Source of the DNA: Verrucomicrobiia bacterium
Lineage (GTDB): Bacteria > Verrucomicrobiota > Verrucomicrobiia > Verrucomicrobiales > DEV007
Length of the DNA stretch: 64,000 bases
NCBI GenBank assembly: GCA_030425385.1
Contig: JAUIAH010000001.1
Location: 310,001-374,000, forward strand
Direction of reading: 5' to 3'
The notes below the pieces were generated by a model. The model was given only the letters and a program-made list of their open reading frames with translations. It was not told the origin of the DNA and did not search any database. Below, in pieces: positions 45,270-54,800 of this stretch; position 1 is the stretch's first letter, and each line of letters opens with the position of its first letter. The position numbers and the translations under genes were made by a program.

Positions 45270-45809
45270 ATGAAGTTGGTGTCCGTTGATTGCAATCACT
45301 GCGGTGCTCCGCTTGAAGTGGGGGAAACGACGCGCTTTGTGACGTGTGGCTATTGCTCCAAGCGCTTGGCGGTCCAGCGGACCGATAGTGCGATCTACAC
45401 GGAAGTGCTCGATGAGATTCGCCAGACAACGAATCAGTTGGCTGACGACATGGAGGTGATTAAGATGCAGAACCAGATCGAGCAATTGGACCGCGAATGG
45501 GCGATGGAACGCGAGGGTTACATGGTGCGAAATAAGCACGGGGTGAAGGAACCTCCCGTCACCGGTATTGGAGCAGTCATCGCGGTCCTTATCACGCTTG
45601 TTGCGATCGTATTCATGGGGCGACTCTTCATGGAAGTGGCCGGTGGTTCATCCATGGAGGCTTTGGTGATCTTGGGAGTGGCGGGCTTTGGGATTCTGAC
45701 AGTGGCGACGGCGGTGCGGAAAGGACAGCGTTTCCAACAGGGAAAGCAACGCTATCAAACACACCGTCAACGCATGCTCCGAGATTTGGAGCGGCTCAAG
45801 CGGCGGTGA
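45270..45809 (+). CDS. Zinc-ribbon membrane protein
   Basis: About 179 residues from ATG 45270 (GTG 45264 is possible). The N-terminus is a two-knuckle zinc ribbon, CNHC and CGYC about 19 residues apart, followed by a short coiled coil (EVLDEIRQTTNQLADDME). Two hydrophobic helices come next (GAVIAVLITLVAIVFMG and ALVILGVAGFGILTVATA), then a basic Arg/Gln-rich tail. No family with known function is recognised. It stands alone, convergent with the DUF423 gene 16 nt away. Confidence 0.7.
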   Translation: MKLVSVDCNHCGAPLEVGETTRFVTCGYCSKRLAVQRTDSAIYTEVLDEIRQTTNQLADDMEVIKMQNQIEQLDREWAMEREGYMVRNKHGVKEPPVTGIGAVIAVLITLVAIVFMGRLFMEVAGGSSMEALVILGVAGFGILTVATAVRKGQRFQQGKQRYQTHRQRMLRDLERLKRR

Positions 45810-45825
45810 TAGAGGGGCACACCTG

Positions 45826-46182
45826 TTAGAGTCCCTTGATGGCGAGCCAGGCCCAGCCAGTGAGGAAAGCGACGCCACCGAAGGGGGTCACCGCACCGAG
45901 CATGGTGACATTGGTGAGGCTCAGGATGTAGAGTGATCCCGAGAAGAGGAGGATGCCGATGAAGAAGGCCCACCAGGCGCCTTTGAGAAATGGGGCGCGT
46001 CCTGCGATGAATGCAAGGATGAGGGCATGGATCAAATGATAGAGCGCGGCGGTTTCCCAAGTATCTAAGCGTTCGTGCGCGGTTAGCGTGTCTTCCAATG
46101 CGTGGGCGCCCATGGCTCCCAAGGCCACGCCGAGAAACCCGAGGATGGCGGAGATGCGAAAGGCGAGGCGCGCATTCACCAC
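45826..46182 (-). CDS. DUF423 family membrane protein (YgdD-like)
   Basis: A 118-residue inner-membrane protein with four predicted helices. The motif ISAILGFLGVALGAMGAHAL followed by LDTWETAALYHLIHALILAF is the DUF423 signature. GTG start at 46182, directly abutting the sdhB stop, so it is probably the last gene of the sdhCAB operon. A TGTTAG/CTAACA copy spans its TAA stop. Molecular function is not known. Confidence 0.85.
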   Translation of the reverse strand: MVNARLAFRISAILGFLGVALGAMGAHALEDTLTAHERLDTWETAALYHLIHALILAFIAGRAPFLKGAWWAFFIGILLFSGSLYILSLTNVTMLGAVTPFGGVAFLTGWAWLAIKGL

Positions 46183-46956
46183 TTAGAATTCGGTGACGAC
46201 GGCCTCTTTGACCGAGGCGGCGGCGAAATCGCGATTCATCTTCGTGATGTAGGTGGCGCTGATTTCTTTCGGGCAGACGGCCTCACACTCATACTGATTG
46301 GTGCAGTTGCCAAAGCCATGATCGTCCATGGCGCGGACCATGCTAAGGACCCGACGGTCTTTCTCGGCCTTGCCCTGGGGAAGCATGCCAAGGTGTTCCA
46401 CTTTGGCGGCGACGAACAGCATGGCGGACGCATTCTTACAGGCTGCCACGCAAGCCCCGCAACCGATGCAGGCCGCGGCGTCAAAAGCGGCGTCGGCGAC
46501 GGGCTTGGGAATGGGTGTGGCATTGGCATCCACGGCCGATCCGGTGCGAGCCGAGATAAAGCCACCTGCCTGGATGATATGATCGAAGGCCGTGCGGTCG
46601 ACCATGAGATCTTTGAGAACAGGGAAAGCATCCGCCCGAAAGGGCTCGATCCAGATGGTATCGCCGTCTTGGAAGCTACGCATGTGCACCTGACAGGTGG
46701 TGACACCTTTGCCAGGACCATGCGGGCAGCCATTGATGGTGAGCGAACACATGCCACAGATGCCCTCGCGACAATCGTGATCGAACGCGATGGGTTCGCC
46801 GCCGTCGGCGATGATGCCTTCATTGACGATATCAAGCATCTCTAGGAAGGATGCCGTGACAGGAATATCCTTGGCGTCGTAGGTCTCGATGCGCCCCTCC
46901 GCTTTACCGCTGGGCTGGCGCCAGACTTTGAGGGTGAGTTGGAGTTTCTTGGCCAT
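46183..46956 (-). CDS. sdhB: Succinate dehydrogenase / fumarate reductase iron-sulfur subunit
   Basis: A 257-residue iron-sulfur subunit of complex II. The [2Fe-2S] cluster ligands are in CREGICGMC with a later Cys in GVTTCQVH. The ferredoxin-like half has [11 protein letters not shown] and further cysteines in [13 protein letters not shown], giving the usual 4Fe-4S and 3Fe-4S clusters. It transfers electrons from SdhA to the membrane subunit and quinone. Gene order sdhC-sdhA-sdhB with no sdhD matches the single-anchor (five-helix, dihaem) complex of Bacillus, Bacteroidetes and other groups. Confidence 0.95.
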   Translation of the reverse strand: MAKKLQLTLKVWRQPSGKAEGRIETYDAKDIPVTASFLEMLDIVNEGIIADGGEPIAFDHDCREGICGMCSLTINGCPHGPGKGVTTCQVHMRSFQDGDTIWIEPFRADAFPVLKDLMVDRTAFDHIIQAGGFISARTGSAVDANATPIPKPVADAAFDAAACIGCGACVAACKNASAMLFVAAKVEHLGMLPQGKAEKDRRVLSMVRAMDDHGFGNCTNQYECEAVCPKEISATYITKMNRDFAAASVKEAVVTEF

Positions 46957-46983
46957 GATCTCTAACGTTCGTTGAAGCGTTCC

Positions 46984-48918
46984 TTATTTGTAACTGCGGA
47001 CGGCGAGTTTGACGTTCTCAAACTCCAGATTCTCTTTGTGCAAGGTGGGTTCTTTCCCCACGCCTTCATGTTCCCATGCAGAAACATAGGCGTAGTTCTC
47101 ATCGTCGCGCATCGCTTCTCCTTCCTCCGTTTGGTACTCGGTGCGGAAATGACCACCACAGGATTCCTCACGGGCTCTCGCATCGTAGCATAGCAGTTCG
47201 GCAAATTCCAGGAAATCCGCCACGCGCCCAGCCTTCTCCAACTCCTGGTTGACATTATTGTTATCACCAGGGACCCTCACATTCTTCCAGAACTCTTCCC
47301 GCAATTCAGGTATCTTCTTGAGGGCTTCTGTGAGGCCTTCGCGATCACGGGCCATGCCACACTTGTCCCACACCATGAGACCGAGCTCGCGGTGGAAGCT
47401 ATCGACACTGCGATTCCCGTTGATGTTGAGAAACTGGTGGATGCGTTGACTCACTTCTTCCTCCACCTTCTTGAAGGCTTCGTGTTCCGTCGTCACCGTG
47501 CCGGGTGTTTCCCCTGCCAGGTAATTGGCGATGGTACACGGAATGACAAAGTAACCATCGGCCAGGCCTTGCATGAGCGCGCTGGCACCGAGGCGGTTGG
47601 CACCGTGGTCCGAGAAATTGGCTTCTCCGAGGACATGAAGTCCGGGGATGTTGCTCATGAGATTATAATCCACCCAGAGACCGCCCATCGTGTAGTGCAC
47701 GGCGGGAAAGATACGCATCGGTGTCTGATAGGCATTCTCTCCGGTGATCTGTTCGTACATCTGGAAGAGATTCCCGTAACGTTCGCGAATGGCGTCTTCA
47801 CCGTCACGATCGATCGCGGCGGCAAAGTCGAGATATACCCCCAAACCGGTATCCCCCACCCCGCGGCCCTCATCACAGACTTCCTTGGCTCCCCGTGAGG
47901 AAATGTCGCGTGGGGCCAAGTTCCCGAAACTCGGATACTTGCGCTCCAAGTAGTAATCGCGTTCGTCTTCAGGAATATCTCGCGGACGCCGCGTCTCCCC
48001 CGCTTTCTTGGGCACCCAGACGCGCCCATCGTTACGGAGAGATTCTGACATCAATGTCAGTTTTGATTGATACGCACCACTCACCGGGATGCAGGTGGGG
48101 TGGATCTGCGTGTAGCAGGGATTGGCAAAGTATGCGCCACGTTTGTGCGCACGATAGGCCGCCGTGACATTGCAACCCATCGCATTCGTCGAGAGATAGA
48201 AGACGTTACCGTAGCCGCCCGTCGCGAGCAAGACAGTGTCCCCCGCGAAGGAATGCACACGACCGGTGACCATGTCACGGACCACGATCCCTTTGGCGTG
48301 CCCATCAACCAAGACGAGGTCTAACATTTCCGTGCGCGGATACATTTCCACGCCACCGGCCGCGATCTGCTTGCTCAGAGCCGAGTAGGCACCGATGAGC
48401 AATTGCTGCCCGGTCTGGCCCCGCGCGTAGAAGGTTCGCGAAACCTGTGCTCCGCCGAAGGAGCGGTTGGCCAGGAGCCCGCCGTACTCGCGCGCAAAGG
48501 GGACGCCTTGAGCCACACATTGATCGATGATCTCGGTGCTGCATTCGGCGAGGCGATGCACATTCGCCTCACGCGAGCGGAAATCGCCCCCTTTCACCGT
48601 GTCATAAAAGAGCCGATAAACGCTGTCACCGTCGTTCTGATAGTTCTTGGCGGCGTTGATTCCGCCTTGCGCCGCAATGCTATGCGCACGCCGTGGGCTA
48701 TCTTGATAACAGAAACACTTCACCTTGTAGCCCAGCTCCGAGAGGGTGGCCGCCGCCGACGCCCCCGCCAAACCGCTCCCCACGACCAGGACAGTGTATT
48801 TGCGCTTGTTGTTAGGATTGATCAAGCGCGAATCCATCTTGTGTTTCGTCCACTTCTCAGCAATGGGCCCAGAAGGGATCTTGGAGTCGGGCATGTCTTT
48901 CGAGATATCGCTGACCAT
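46984..48918 (-). CDS. sdhA: Succinate dehydrogenase / fumarate reductase flavoprotein subunit
   Basis: About 644 residues from ATG 48918; the extension further upstream overlaps sdhC. FAD binding is shown by [20 protein letters not shown] and by [18 protein letters not shown], whose His carries covalent FAD. Active-site regions include [11 protein letters not shown] and the [16 protein letters not shown] block. It oxidises succinate to fumarate (or the reverse) at the cytoplasmic face. Large internal insertions relative to E. coli SdhA fit the Bacillus/Bacteroidetes-type enzyme. 22 nt after sdhC and 27 nt before sdhB. Confidence 0.95.
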   Translation of the reverse strand: MVSDISKDMPDSKIPSGPIAEKWTKHKMDSRLINPNNKRKYTVLVVGSGLAGASAAATLSELGYKVKCFCYQDSPRRAHSIAAQGGINAAKNYQNDGDSVYRLFYDTVKGGDFRSREANVHRLAECSTEIIDQCVAQGVPFAREYGGLLANRSFGGAQVSRTFYARGQTGQQLLIGAYSALSKQIAAGGVEMYPRTEMLDLVLVDGHAKGIVVRDMVTGRVHSFAGDTVLLATGGYGNVFYLSTNAMGCNVTAAYRAHKRGAYFANPCYTQIHPTCIPVSGAYQSKLTLMSESLRNDGRVWVPKKAGETRRPRDIPEDERDYYLERKYPSFGNLAPRDISSRGAKEVCDEGRGVGDTGLGVYLDFAAAIDRDGEDAIRERYGNLFQMYEQITGENAYQTPMRIFPAVHYTMGGLWVDYNLMSNIPGLHVLGEANFSDHGANRLGASALMQGLADGYFVIPCTIANYLAGETPGTVTTEHEAFKKVEEEVSQRIHQFLNINGNRSVDSFHRELGLMVWDKCGMARDREGLTEALKKIPELREEFWKNVRVPGDNNNVNQELEKAGRVADFLEFAELLCYDARAREESCGGHFRTEYQTEEGEAMRDDENYAYVSAWEHEGVGKEPTLHKENLEFENVKLAVRSYK

Positions 48919-48940
48919 GACAGGCGGAATAGGTGTGATG

Positions 48941-49633
48941 CTAGAATTTAAGGAAACCCAGAAGGACGGCAATGGGAATCGAGATGTTGCCGAGAAAGAT
49001 GAAGGCTGCGTAGCCGTGTCCTAACCATTTGATCATGTCGGCAGATTTCTCCGAGCGAAACCCCAAGGTCTGGAACACGCTTGAGACCCCGTGGCTGAGG
49101 TGGAAGCAGACGAATGCCATGCTCACAATGTAGAAGAGGCTAACGAGGACGTTCTGGAAGCCTTTCACCACCATGCCATACACATCCGGGCGCACATGCC
49201 CAGCCGTGGTCACATCCTTGAGGTCATTGGGGAGGATGGTGAAATGGAGCAAATGAAAGATGATGAAACACAAGATGATCGTCCCAGAAATGATCATCGT
49301 GCGCGACGCCTTTGAGGCCGTCTGCGTGCTCTCATAGGCGTAGCGCGAATGCCGCGCCGCCCGATTCTGTGCCGCCAGATGAATGGTCGCCATGATGTGG
49401 ATGCCGACCGCTCCCAGCAAGCCCACGCGCGCAATCCACACGCCCATGCCATGCAAGGCGTGATGGAGAAACTCCGCGTAGTCATTGAGCGCACCACGCC
49501 CCAAATAGATGACGAGGTTGCCCAACAGATGCCCGAGAAGGAAGAGCAATAATACCGCTCCAGAGAGCGCGACCAGAAGCTTCTTGCCAATTGAGGAGGC
49601 ATAGAATTGCTTGAAGGATTCGAGTAACTTCAT
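48941..49633 (-). CDS. sdhC: Succinate dehydrogenase cytochrome b subunit (single-anchor type)
   Basis: A 230-residue five-helix membrane anchor. Helices contain probable haem-ligand His residues in [45 protein letters not shown] and [10 protein letters not shown], consistent with two b haems. It anchors SdhAB and passes electrons to quinone. First gene of the operon; the 74-nt gap upstream is shared with the divergent nagA gene. Confidence 0.9.
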   Translation of the reverse strand: MKLLESFKQFYASSIGKKLLVALSGAVLLLFLLGHLLGNLVIYLGRGALNDYAEFLHHALHGMGVWIARVGLLGAVGIHIMATIHLAAQNRAARHSRYAYESTQTASKASRTMIISGTIILCFIIFHLLHFTILPNDLKDVTTAGHVRPDVYGMVVKGFQNVLVSLFYIVSMAFVCFHLSHGVSSVFQTLGFRSEKSADMIKWLGHGYAAFIFLGNISIPIAVLLGFLKF

Positions 49634-49707
49634 CGCTTTCTTTCTAAAACGGCAACCGCATCGGAATGCAAGTAGCGTTATAATAATCGCTGCATTCCAG
49701 ACAAGAT
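49634..49707. promoter_or_regulatory. Divergent promoter region between sdhC and nagA
   Basis: This short A+T-rich gap must drive both genes. TATAAT at 49679-49684 lies 23 nt before the nagA ATG and could be its -10 box, but no good -35 stands 17 nt upstream. Assignment is tentative. Confidence 0.3.
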
Positions 49708-50898
49708 ATGCTGAAGTTTACGACCATGGACGGTCTCATCACGCACGCTGATCTCTTCCTGCCCGGCGAACACCTTCCCAATGCGACCCTTGAGATCCGG
49801 GATGGTCGCATCGCGGCGCTTCATCCCAATGGTGCCCCCACTCCAGACCTCCCGGTCATTCACGACGCCGCCGGCCAACGAACCTTCCCTGGTTTCATCG
49901 ACATTCACAATCACGGTGCCCTCGGGCGCGATGTCTGCGACGGCTCGCCAGGCGCCTTGGAATCCATCGGCCGGGCCAAGATTCGCGAGGGCGTGACCAC
50001 CTTCCTGCCCACGACCCTCACCATTGATCCGCCCCTCTTGCGAAAAGTCGTCCAGTTCGCCGCTCCCTACATGGAAGCACCCACTTTTGCCAAAGCTCCC
50101 TGCCTGCACATTGAGGGCCCTTACATCAACCCCGGGGCCGTGGGCGCACAGAATCCCGCCTTCGTCCGTCCGCCAGACGCCGCCGAGATCCGCGCCCTTC
50201 ACGAGATCGCTCCCATTGGCATCGTCTCGCTCGCTCCCGAGATGGAGGGCAGCCTAACATTCATTAAAGAAATGCGAACGCTCGGCATCACGTGTTCGGT
50301 CGCGCACACCAAGGCCTCCTATGCCGAATACCGTGCCGCCCGAGACGCTGGGGCCACGCATCTCACTCATTTCTGCAATCAGATGACCCCTTTGCACCAT
50401 CGCGAAGTCGGTATCGTTGGAGCTGGTTTGTTAGACGATGAGGTTCAGATCGAACTCATCGCCGATGAAATTCATCTCTGCCCGGAGATGCTCGCCCTTG
50501 TGTTCAAGCATCGCTCGCCCGAGCGTCTCATGCTCGTCACGGACTCGATGGCCGCCTCCTGGATGCCGGAAGGCCGCTACGAACTCGCTGAACTCACCGT
50601 GCATGTGGCCGATGGCGCCGCACGGCTCGAATCGGGAGCTCTCGCGGGGAGCACCCTCGCCTTCCATCGCGGTTTCCGCAATGTCCACGCCATCGCCGAT
50701 TGGCCTCTTGAGGAACTCGTCAGGACCACCGGCCCCAATCAAGCGCGCTCTCTCGGCCTATCCGGGGCAGGTAGCCTTCAGCCCGGTTCACCTGCAGACA
50801 TCGTCATCCTGGACGACCATTTCGATCCCGTCGCTGTCTTCGTCGATGGAATCGATAAGCTTCCAGCGGCTTTGGCGGATGAGCGAGCTCAAGCCTAG
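49708..50898 (+). CDS. nagA: N-acetylglucosamine-6-phosphate deacetylase, full length
   Basis: A 396-residue amidohydrolase with the complete two-part fold. The N-terminal beta domain is followed by FPGFIDIHNHGALG (His67, His69), HIEGPYINPGAVGAQNP (metal Glu), CSVAHTKAS and THFCNQMTPLHHRE (metal His), and VTDSMAA (catalytic Asp). It deacetylates GlcNAc-6-P in amino-sugar recycling. It is distinct from the short paralogue at 7863. It is followed after 8 nt by the SRAP gene, with which it may be co-transcribed. Family confidence is high. Confidence 0.88.
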   Translation: MLKFTTMDGLITHADLFLPGEHLPNATLEIRDGRIAALHPNGAPTPDLPVIHDAAGQRTFPGFIDIHNHGALGRDVCDGSPGALESIGRAKIREGVTTFLPTTLTIDPPLLRKVVQFAAPYMEAPTFAKAPCLHIEGPYINPGAVGAQNPAFVRPPDAAEIRALHEIAPIGIVSLAPEMEGSLTFIKEMRTLGITCSVAHTKASYAEYRAARDAGATHLTHFCNQMTPLHHREVGIVGAGLLDDEVQIELIADEIHLCPEMLALVFKHRSPERLMLVTDSMAASWMPEGRYELAELTVHVADGAARLESGALAGSTLAFHRGFRNVHAIADWPLEELVRTTGPNQARSLGLSGAGSLQPGSPADIVILDDHFDPVAVFVDGIDKLPAALADERAQA

Positions 50899-50906
50899 CC
50901 TAGCGC

Positions 50907-51554
50907 ATGTGCAATCTTTATGACATCGGCCCCGAGCGCCACGGGGCTCTGGGACAGCTTGAGCAGTTGCTCTCTGGCTTGCTAGCCACACTTCCCAAGC
51001 TCTTCGGCATCCGGAAAACGGATCCTGGAGCGATCGTCCGCATCCAGTATGACGAAGGTGACGGCGCGTTGGAAGCCATCCAAGCACGCTGGGGCTTTCA
51101 TCGCCCATTCAACCCCGCCATCAACAACGCCCGCGCGGACAAGCTTACCGGTGGGATGTGGAACAAGGCATGGCGTGAACGGCGCCGATGCGTCATTCCC
51201 GCGGCCTCCTTTTATGAATGGACGGGACCGAAAGGCCACAAACAAACCCACGCGATCGAATGGCCACAAGGCCGTATGTGGATGGCGGGGCTCTGGGAGG
51301 AGGGTCCTCCCGATTGCGGGCTCTGCTTCACCACGCTCACCACCGGGGCCAATCCGACCATGAAAGCGATACATGATCGCATGCCAGTCATTCTCCCACT
51401 CGAAGTAATCGACGCCTATCTCACCGAGGACGACCCCCTAGCACTCATTCAGCCGTTCGCTAGCGAGCTCAAGACCTACCCTTGCGCCAACCCGCTCGTC
51501 AAAGGCGCTCACGTGGGCCCGCCCATCCCCTTGGAGGACGACTGGTTCGCGTGA
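50907..51554 (+). CDS. SOS-response-associated peptidase (SRAP / HMCES-YedK family)
   Basis: A 215-residue protein that crosslinks to abasic sites in single-stranded DNA through Cys2, protecting them from cleavage. After removal of Met1 the N-terminus is CNLYDIG. Other catalytic residues are visible: Asn in NNARAD, Glu in SFYEWTGPKG and His in AIHDRMPVIL. The RWGF motif is also present. The length fits the family. It lies 8 nt after nagA; a functional link is not obvious. No LexA-type box was seen upstream, as expected if it is internal to an operon. Confidence 0.9.
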   Translation: MCNLYDIGPERHGALGQLEQLLSGLLATLPKLFGIRKTDPGAIVRIQYDEGDGALEAIQARWGFHRPFNPAINNARADKLTGGMWNKAWRERRRCVIPAASFYEWTGPKGHKQTHAIEWPQGRMWMAGLWEEGPPDCGLCFTTLTTGANPTMKAIHDRMPVILPLEVIDAYLTEDDPLALIQPFASELKTYPCANPLVKGAHVGPPIPLEDDWFA

Positions 51555-51660
51555 AAGAAGGAGGGTTCACCAGACGGTGAGATTCTACCGAGTTCATCGC
51601 ACCATTGCTGAATTGCGGCGGTTCCATCCTGGGTCTAGTGCGGGGCAAACTTGTCTCGTC

Positions 51661-51728
51661 GACGGACCAAGCGCCTCTGGCTAACATCCTGGGGAGGAGT
51701 TGCTGGCCAGAGGCGCCTCTGATCCGTC
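51661..51728. repeat. Long intergenic inverted repeat
   Basis: GCGCCTCTGGC (51671-51681) pairs perfectly with GCCAGAGGCGC (51706-51716). An outer pair, GACGGA (51661-51666) with TCCGTC (51723-51728), closes a larger structure. The loop holds CTAACA. Its nature is unknown: a structured RNA or a REP-like element is possible. Confidence 0.5.
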
Positions 51729-51756
51729 GTTTGTTTATCGGCCAGGCTCTGAACCA

Positions 51757-51788
51757 ACAAGGGCGAGACCGTGCGGCCTCGCCCTTGT
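51757..51788 (-). terminator. Terminator-like hairpin after the LamG giant
   Basis: ACAAGGGCGAG (51757-51767) pairs perfectly with CTCGCCCTTGT (51778-51788), with a 10-nt loop. It lies 36 nt beyond the stop of the minus-strand LamG gene. No U-run is present on either strand. Confidence 0.6.
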
Positions 51789-51823
51789 GGCTTTCGTTCG
51801 AAAGGACTCCGATCTCTCTTTCT

Positions 51824-54800
51824 CTATGGGAGGATCGCGCGGTAGTAGCCCGCTGGGGCCGCGATCCGTCCAGCATCGGTTTCTTCGACGGCACCCGTGA
51901 GGTCAGCGCCAATAGGCGTCCAGTTCTCGAGATCCGTGGAATACTCGATCGTGACGGAGAGGCCATCAGGAACGGTGACGCCAAAGACTCCGTTGGCAGT
52001 AAACCCGACCTCCTGGAGCACCGGACGCTCCCCTTCGCCGGGATCAACAGGGCCTCCGCCACCATCGCCACTGGTGAGCGCCTGGCCGTTGAGCCCGCGG
52101 TTGTAGACATCGGTCACCTCAGCCGGGCTCAGGGCACGATTGAAGATGGCCACTTCGTCTAACAACCCACTAAAATTCTCCACACCATTCTGCCCGCCGA
52201 TGTAGAGAGGCTGCGGGTTGAGAGGATTCCCCGTGACTTCACCGCTACCGATGACGACCCCGTTTCGATAATACGTGAGGGTCGTACCACTCTTGACCAC
52301 GAGATTGTGCGACCAAACCCCGACTTCAAATGCGGTCTCGTCGTTCCCCACATTCTCCCCCGCGTCATTGAAATGCCACTCGAATGCTGTGGGGGTAAAT
52401 TTAATGAATTCACGCGGGGCGAAGTCGGTGCCATCAGGGCTGTAACGATTGCCAAAGACAATATTATTGTTCGCTGTTTCGTTAGGATTCACCCAGAAGG
52501 ACCAGGTGAAATCCGTGCTGGCATCGAGGACAGGGATGACGGCATCTCCCAAGTCGATAGAGCTTCCGCCGCCAGACTGATACACAGCCCCGCGCTCAGG
52601 ATCATTGACCCAGGCATTGTCACCTGCCTCCACGACTCCGTGGACGCCATTGCCACTGGCGTCATCGGCTCCCGTGTCGAGAGGCCAATAGCCGACGAGA
52701 CCCGCAAGATCCCCGCCGCCGCCGGTGGTCACGCCGACACCCACGAGTGAGATCATGTTAGATCCAGCAATACCGTTGCTGTTCACGGCAATGGATGTGG
52801 AAGGCTCTGGCTGCGTGTAGACCGCGTAGAATTGGTTCAATCCGCCGTCACCGCTCTCGTCCACACCGACGTAGTCTGCTTGGCCGTTGGGGGAAATGCC
52901 CGTGTTCACGCGTTCCCAGCCACCATCAATGATCCACTGCAGGGCGCCCCCGAGGACAGGATCCTCCGTGTTCGGGCTGCCAGTGCTAGCCGACGGCCCG
53001 TCCAGGCGGTTATCCACAAGCAGATACCATTTGGTGGGTCCGCTAGAGTTCACCGTTCCCACATAGTTGGCATTGTCTCGAGCATTGTTGGCGAAGCGTA
53101 TGTAGCTCTGACCCGTCATGTAGTCTGGCAAAGGCACCACCAAGTCACCGTTCACGTCCAAGGTGCCACTGGCGGAATCGAAAGCAGCGCCGTTGTGTTC
53201 GTGAGTGCGATCCGAGAACGTGAGCGCGTCTTCACTATAGCCTGTGCCCGCATTCTCCACGACGGCAGGCTCATCACCGTCGAGACCTTCCTCAGTGATG
53301 CTAAGCTCCACGGGGCCACCGATTTGCACACCACCACTGATGGCCTCCGTCACGCCGCCCGCGATGGCCGCGACATCACTATCAGAAAGCGCATAGCCTT
53401 TCCAAATCGCGATGTCATCAAACCAGCCACGCGTGAAACGATTGAAATGATTGGCAATGACTAACGGATCGTCATTATCGCCCATGGCCCAGAGCCCATT
53501 GTCTTGACCAGACACATCTGCCGTGGTGCGCTGACCATCCACATAAAGGCGAATCTCCTGCAACGCGCCGTCGCGGGTGACGACGAAGTGATGCCATTGA
53601 TCATCCCCGTGACTGATACCAGAATCGGAATCGACCCGTGCGCGCGGGTCGCCGCCTTCGCAACAACGTGAGTCCACCGTGAAAGATCCGGCGCGCGTTT
53701 GCAATTGCCAGTAGCCGGTGGTGGCACGGGAATCATCGTGATAGCCCTTTGTGAGGAGCCCCTGATCATCCTCGACCGCATCGGTACGATACCAGAGGGA
53801 GACAGCCCAAGACTCGCTTTCCGCAAAGCGGAACTCGGGAGCGTCCGCGACTTCGATGAAGCCGTCTGATCCATCAAAGAAGATGGCACCATCAACCTGC
53901 CCTTCACCGGGTTTCCACTCCGCCGTACCCATTACCGTGCCGGGATTGGATCCCACTGCGTCGGCAACGGTCGTTCCATCCGCCTCGTCCAGCGCCCAAT
54001 GGGCCACGATGTTTCCTGCCAAAGATCCCGTGGCGGCCGGGGCTGGGCTGAACTTGTCATTCGGATCGAATCCTGCCGCGACCTCCGCGCCATCAGACCG
54101 TTCATCACCATCGCTATCCACGTTCAAGGGGTCTGTGTTATAGACATTCACTTCATCCCCATCCGAAAGGCCATCACCATCGGTGTCTGCCTCAATCGGA
54201 TCCGTGCCAAGCGCGACCTCTTCAGCATCGGAGAGCCCATCACTATCACTATCCGCGGCACCTGGATCCTCTGGACGCAACACGTCGCCTGGTGCGGCCG
54301 CAAGGGTGGCGATGTCTTCCGCAGAGAGCGCGCGCGTGTAGACCTGGATATCATCATACGTGCCATCGGTGGCGAGTGGGCCGAAGGCACCAAAGAAGAA
54401 TGAACCGGCCTCACTGGGGAGGGCCTCGCCCATCCCTTCATTGGACCCGACGAGTTGTCCATCCAGATAGACGGAAACCTTGTCGTGATTGCCCTCTGCC
54501 ACAATCGCCAAATGCGCGGTCGTCCCGAGCGTCAAGACGGGGTCAATCGTGAACAGTGGATTCTCATCTACCTCAGGAGCCAACCAAAGGAAGCTCCCAT
54601 CCGCGGCGAGCAAGAGACTCACCGCAGGATTGGCATCCGTGATCGCTCCGCGTGAGAAGACCGCCCCAAATGGATCAGCCACTTCACTGACATTCAACCA
54701 CATGGTTGCCGTGTAGTTGGTGATATCGCCAAGTTTCCGCGCGGGCACCTGCAAGGACGCACCGCCTGAAATCCCAATACTCGATCCCGTGGCAAGGGCC

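Noticed and set aside
46102-46845. A 247-codon plus-strand frame over sdhB
   Set aside because: sdhB on the minus strand has all Fe-S cysteines; the opposite frame is a shadow.
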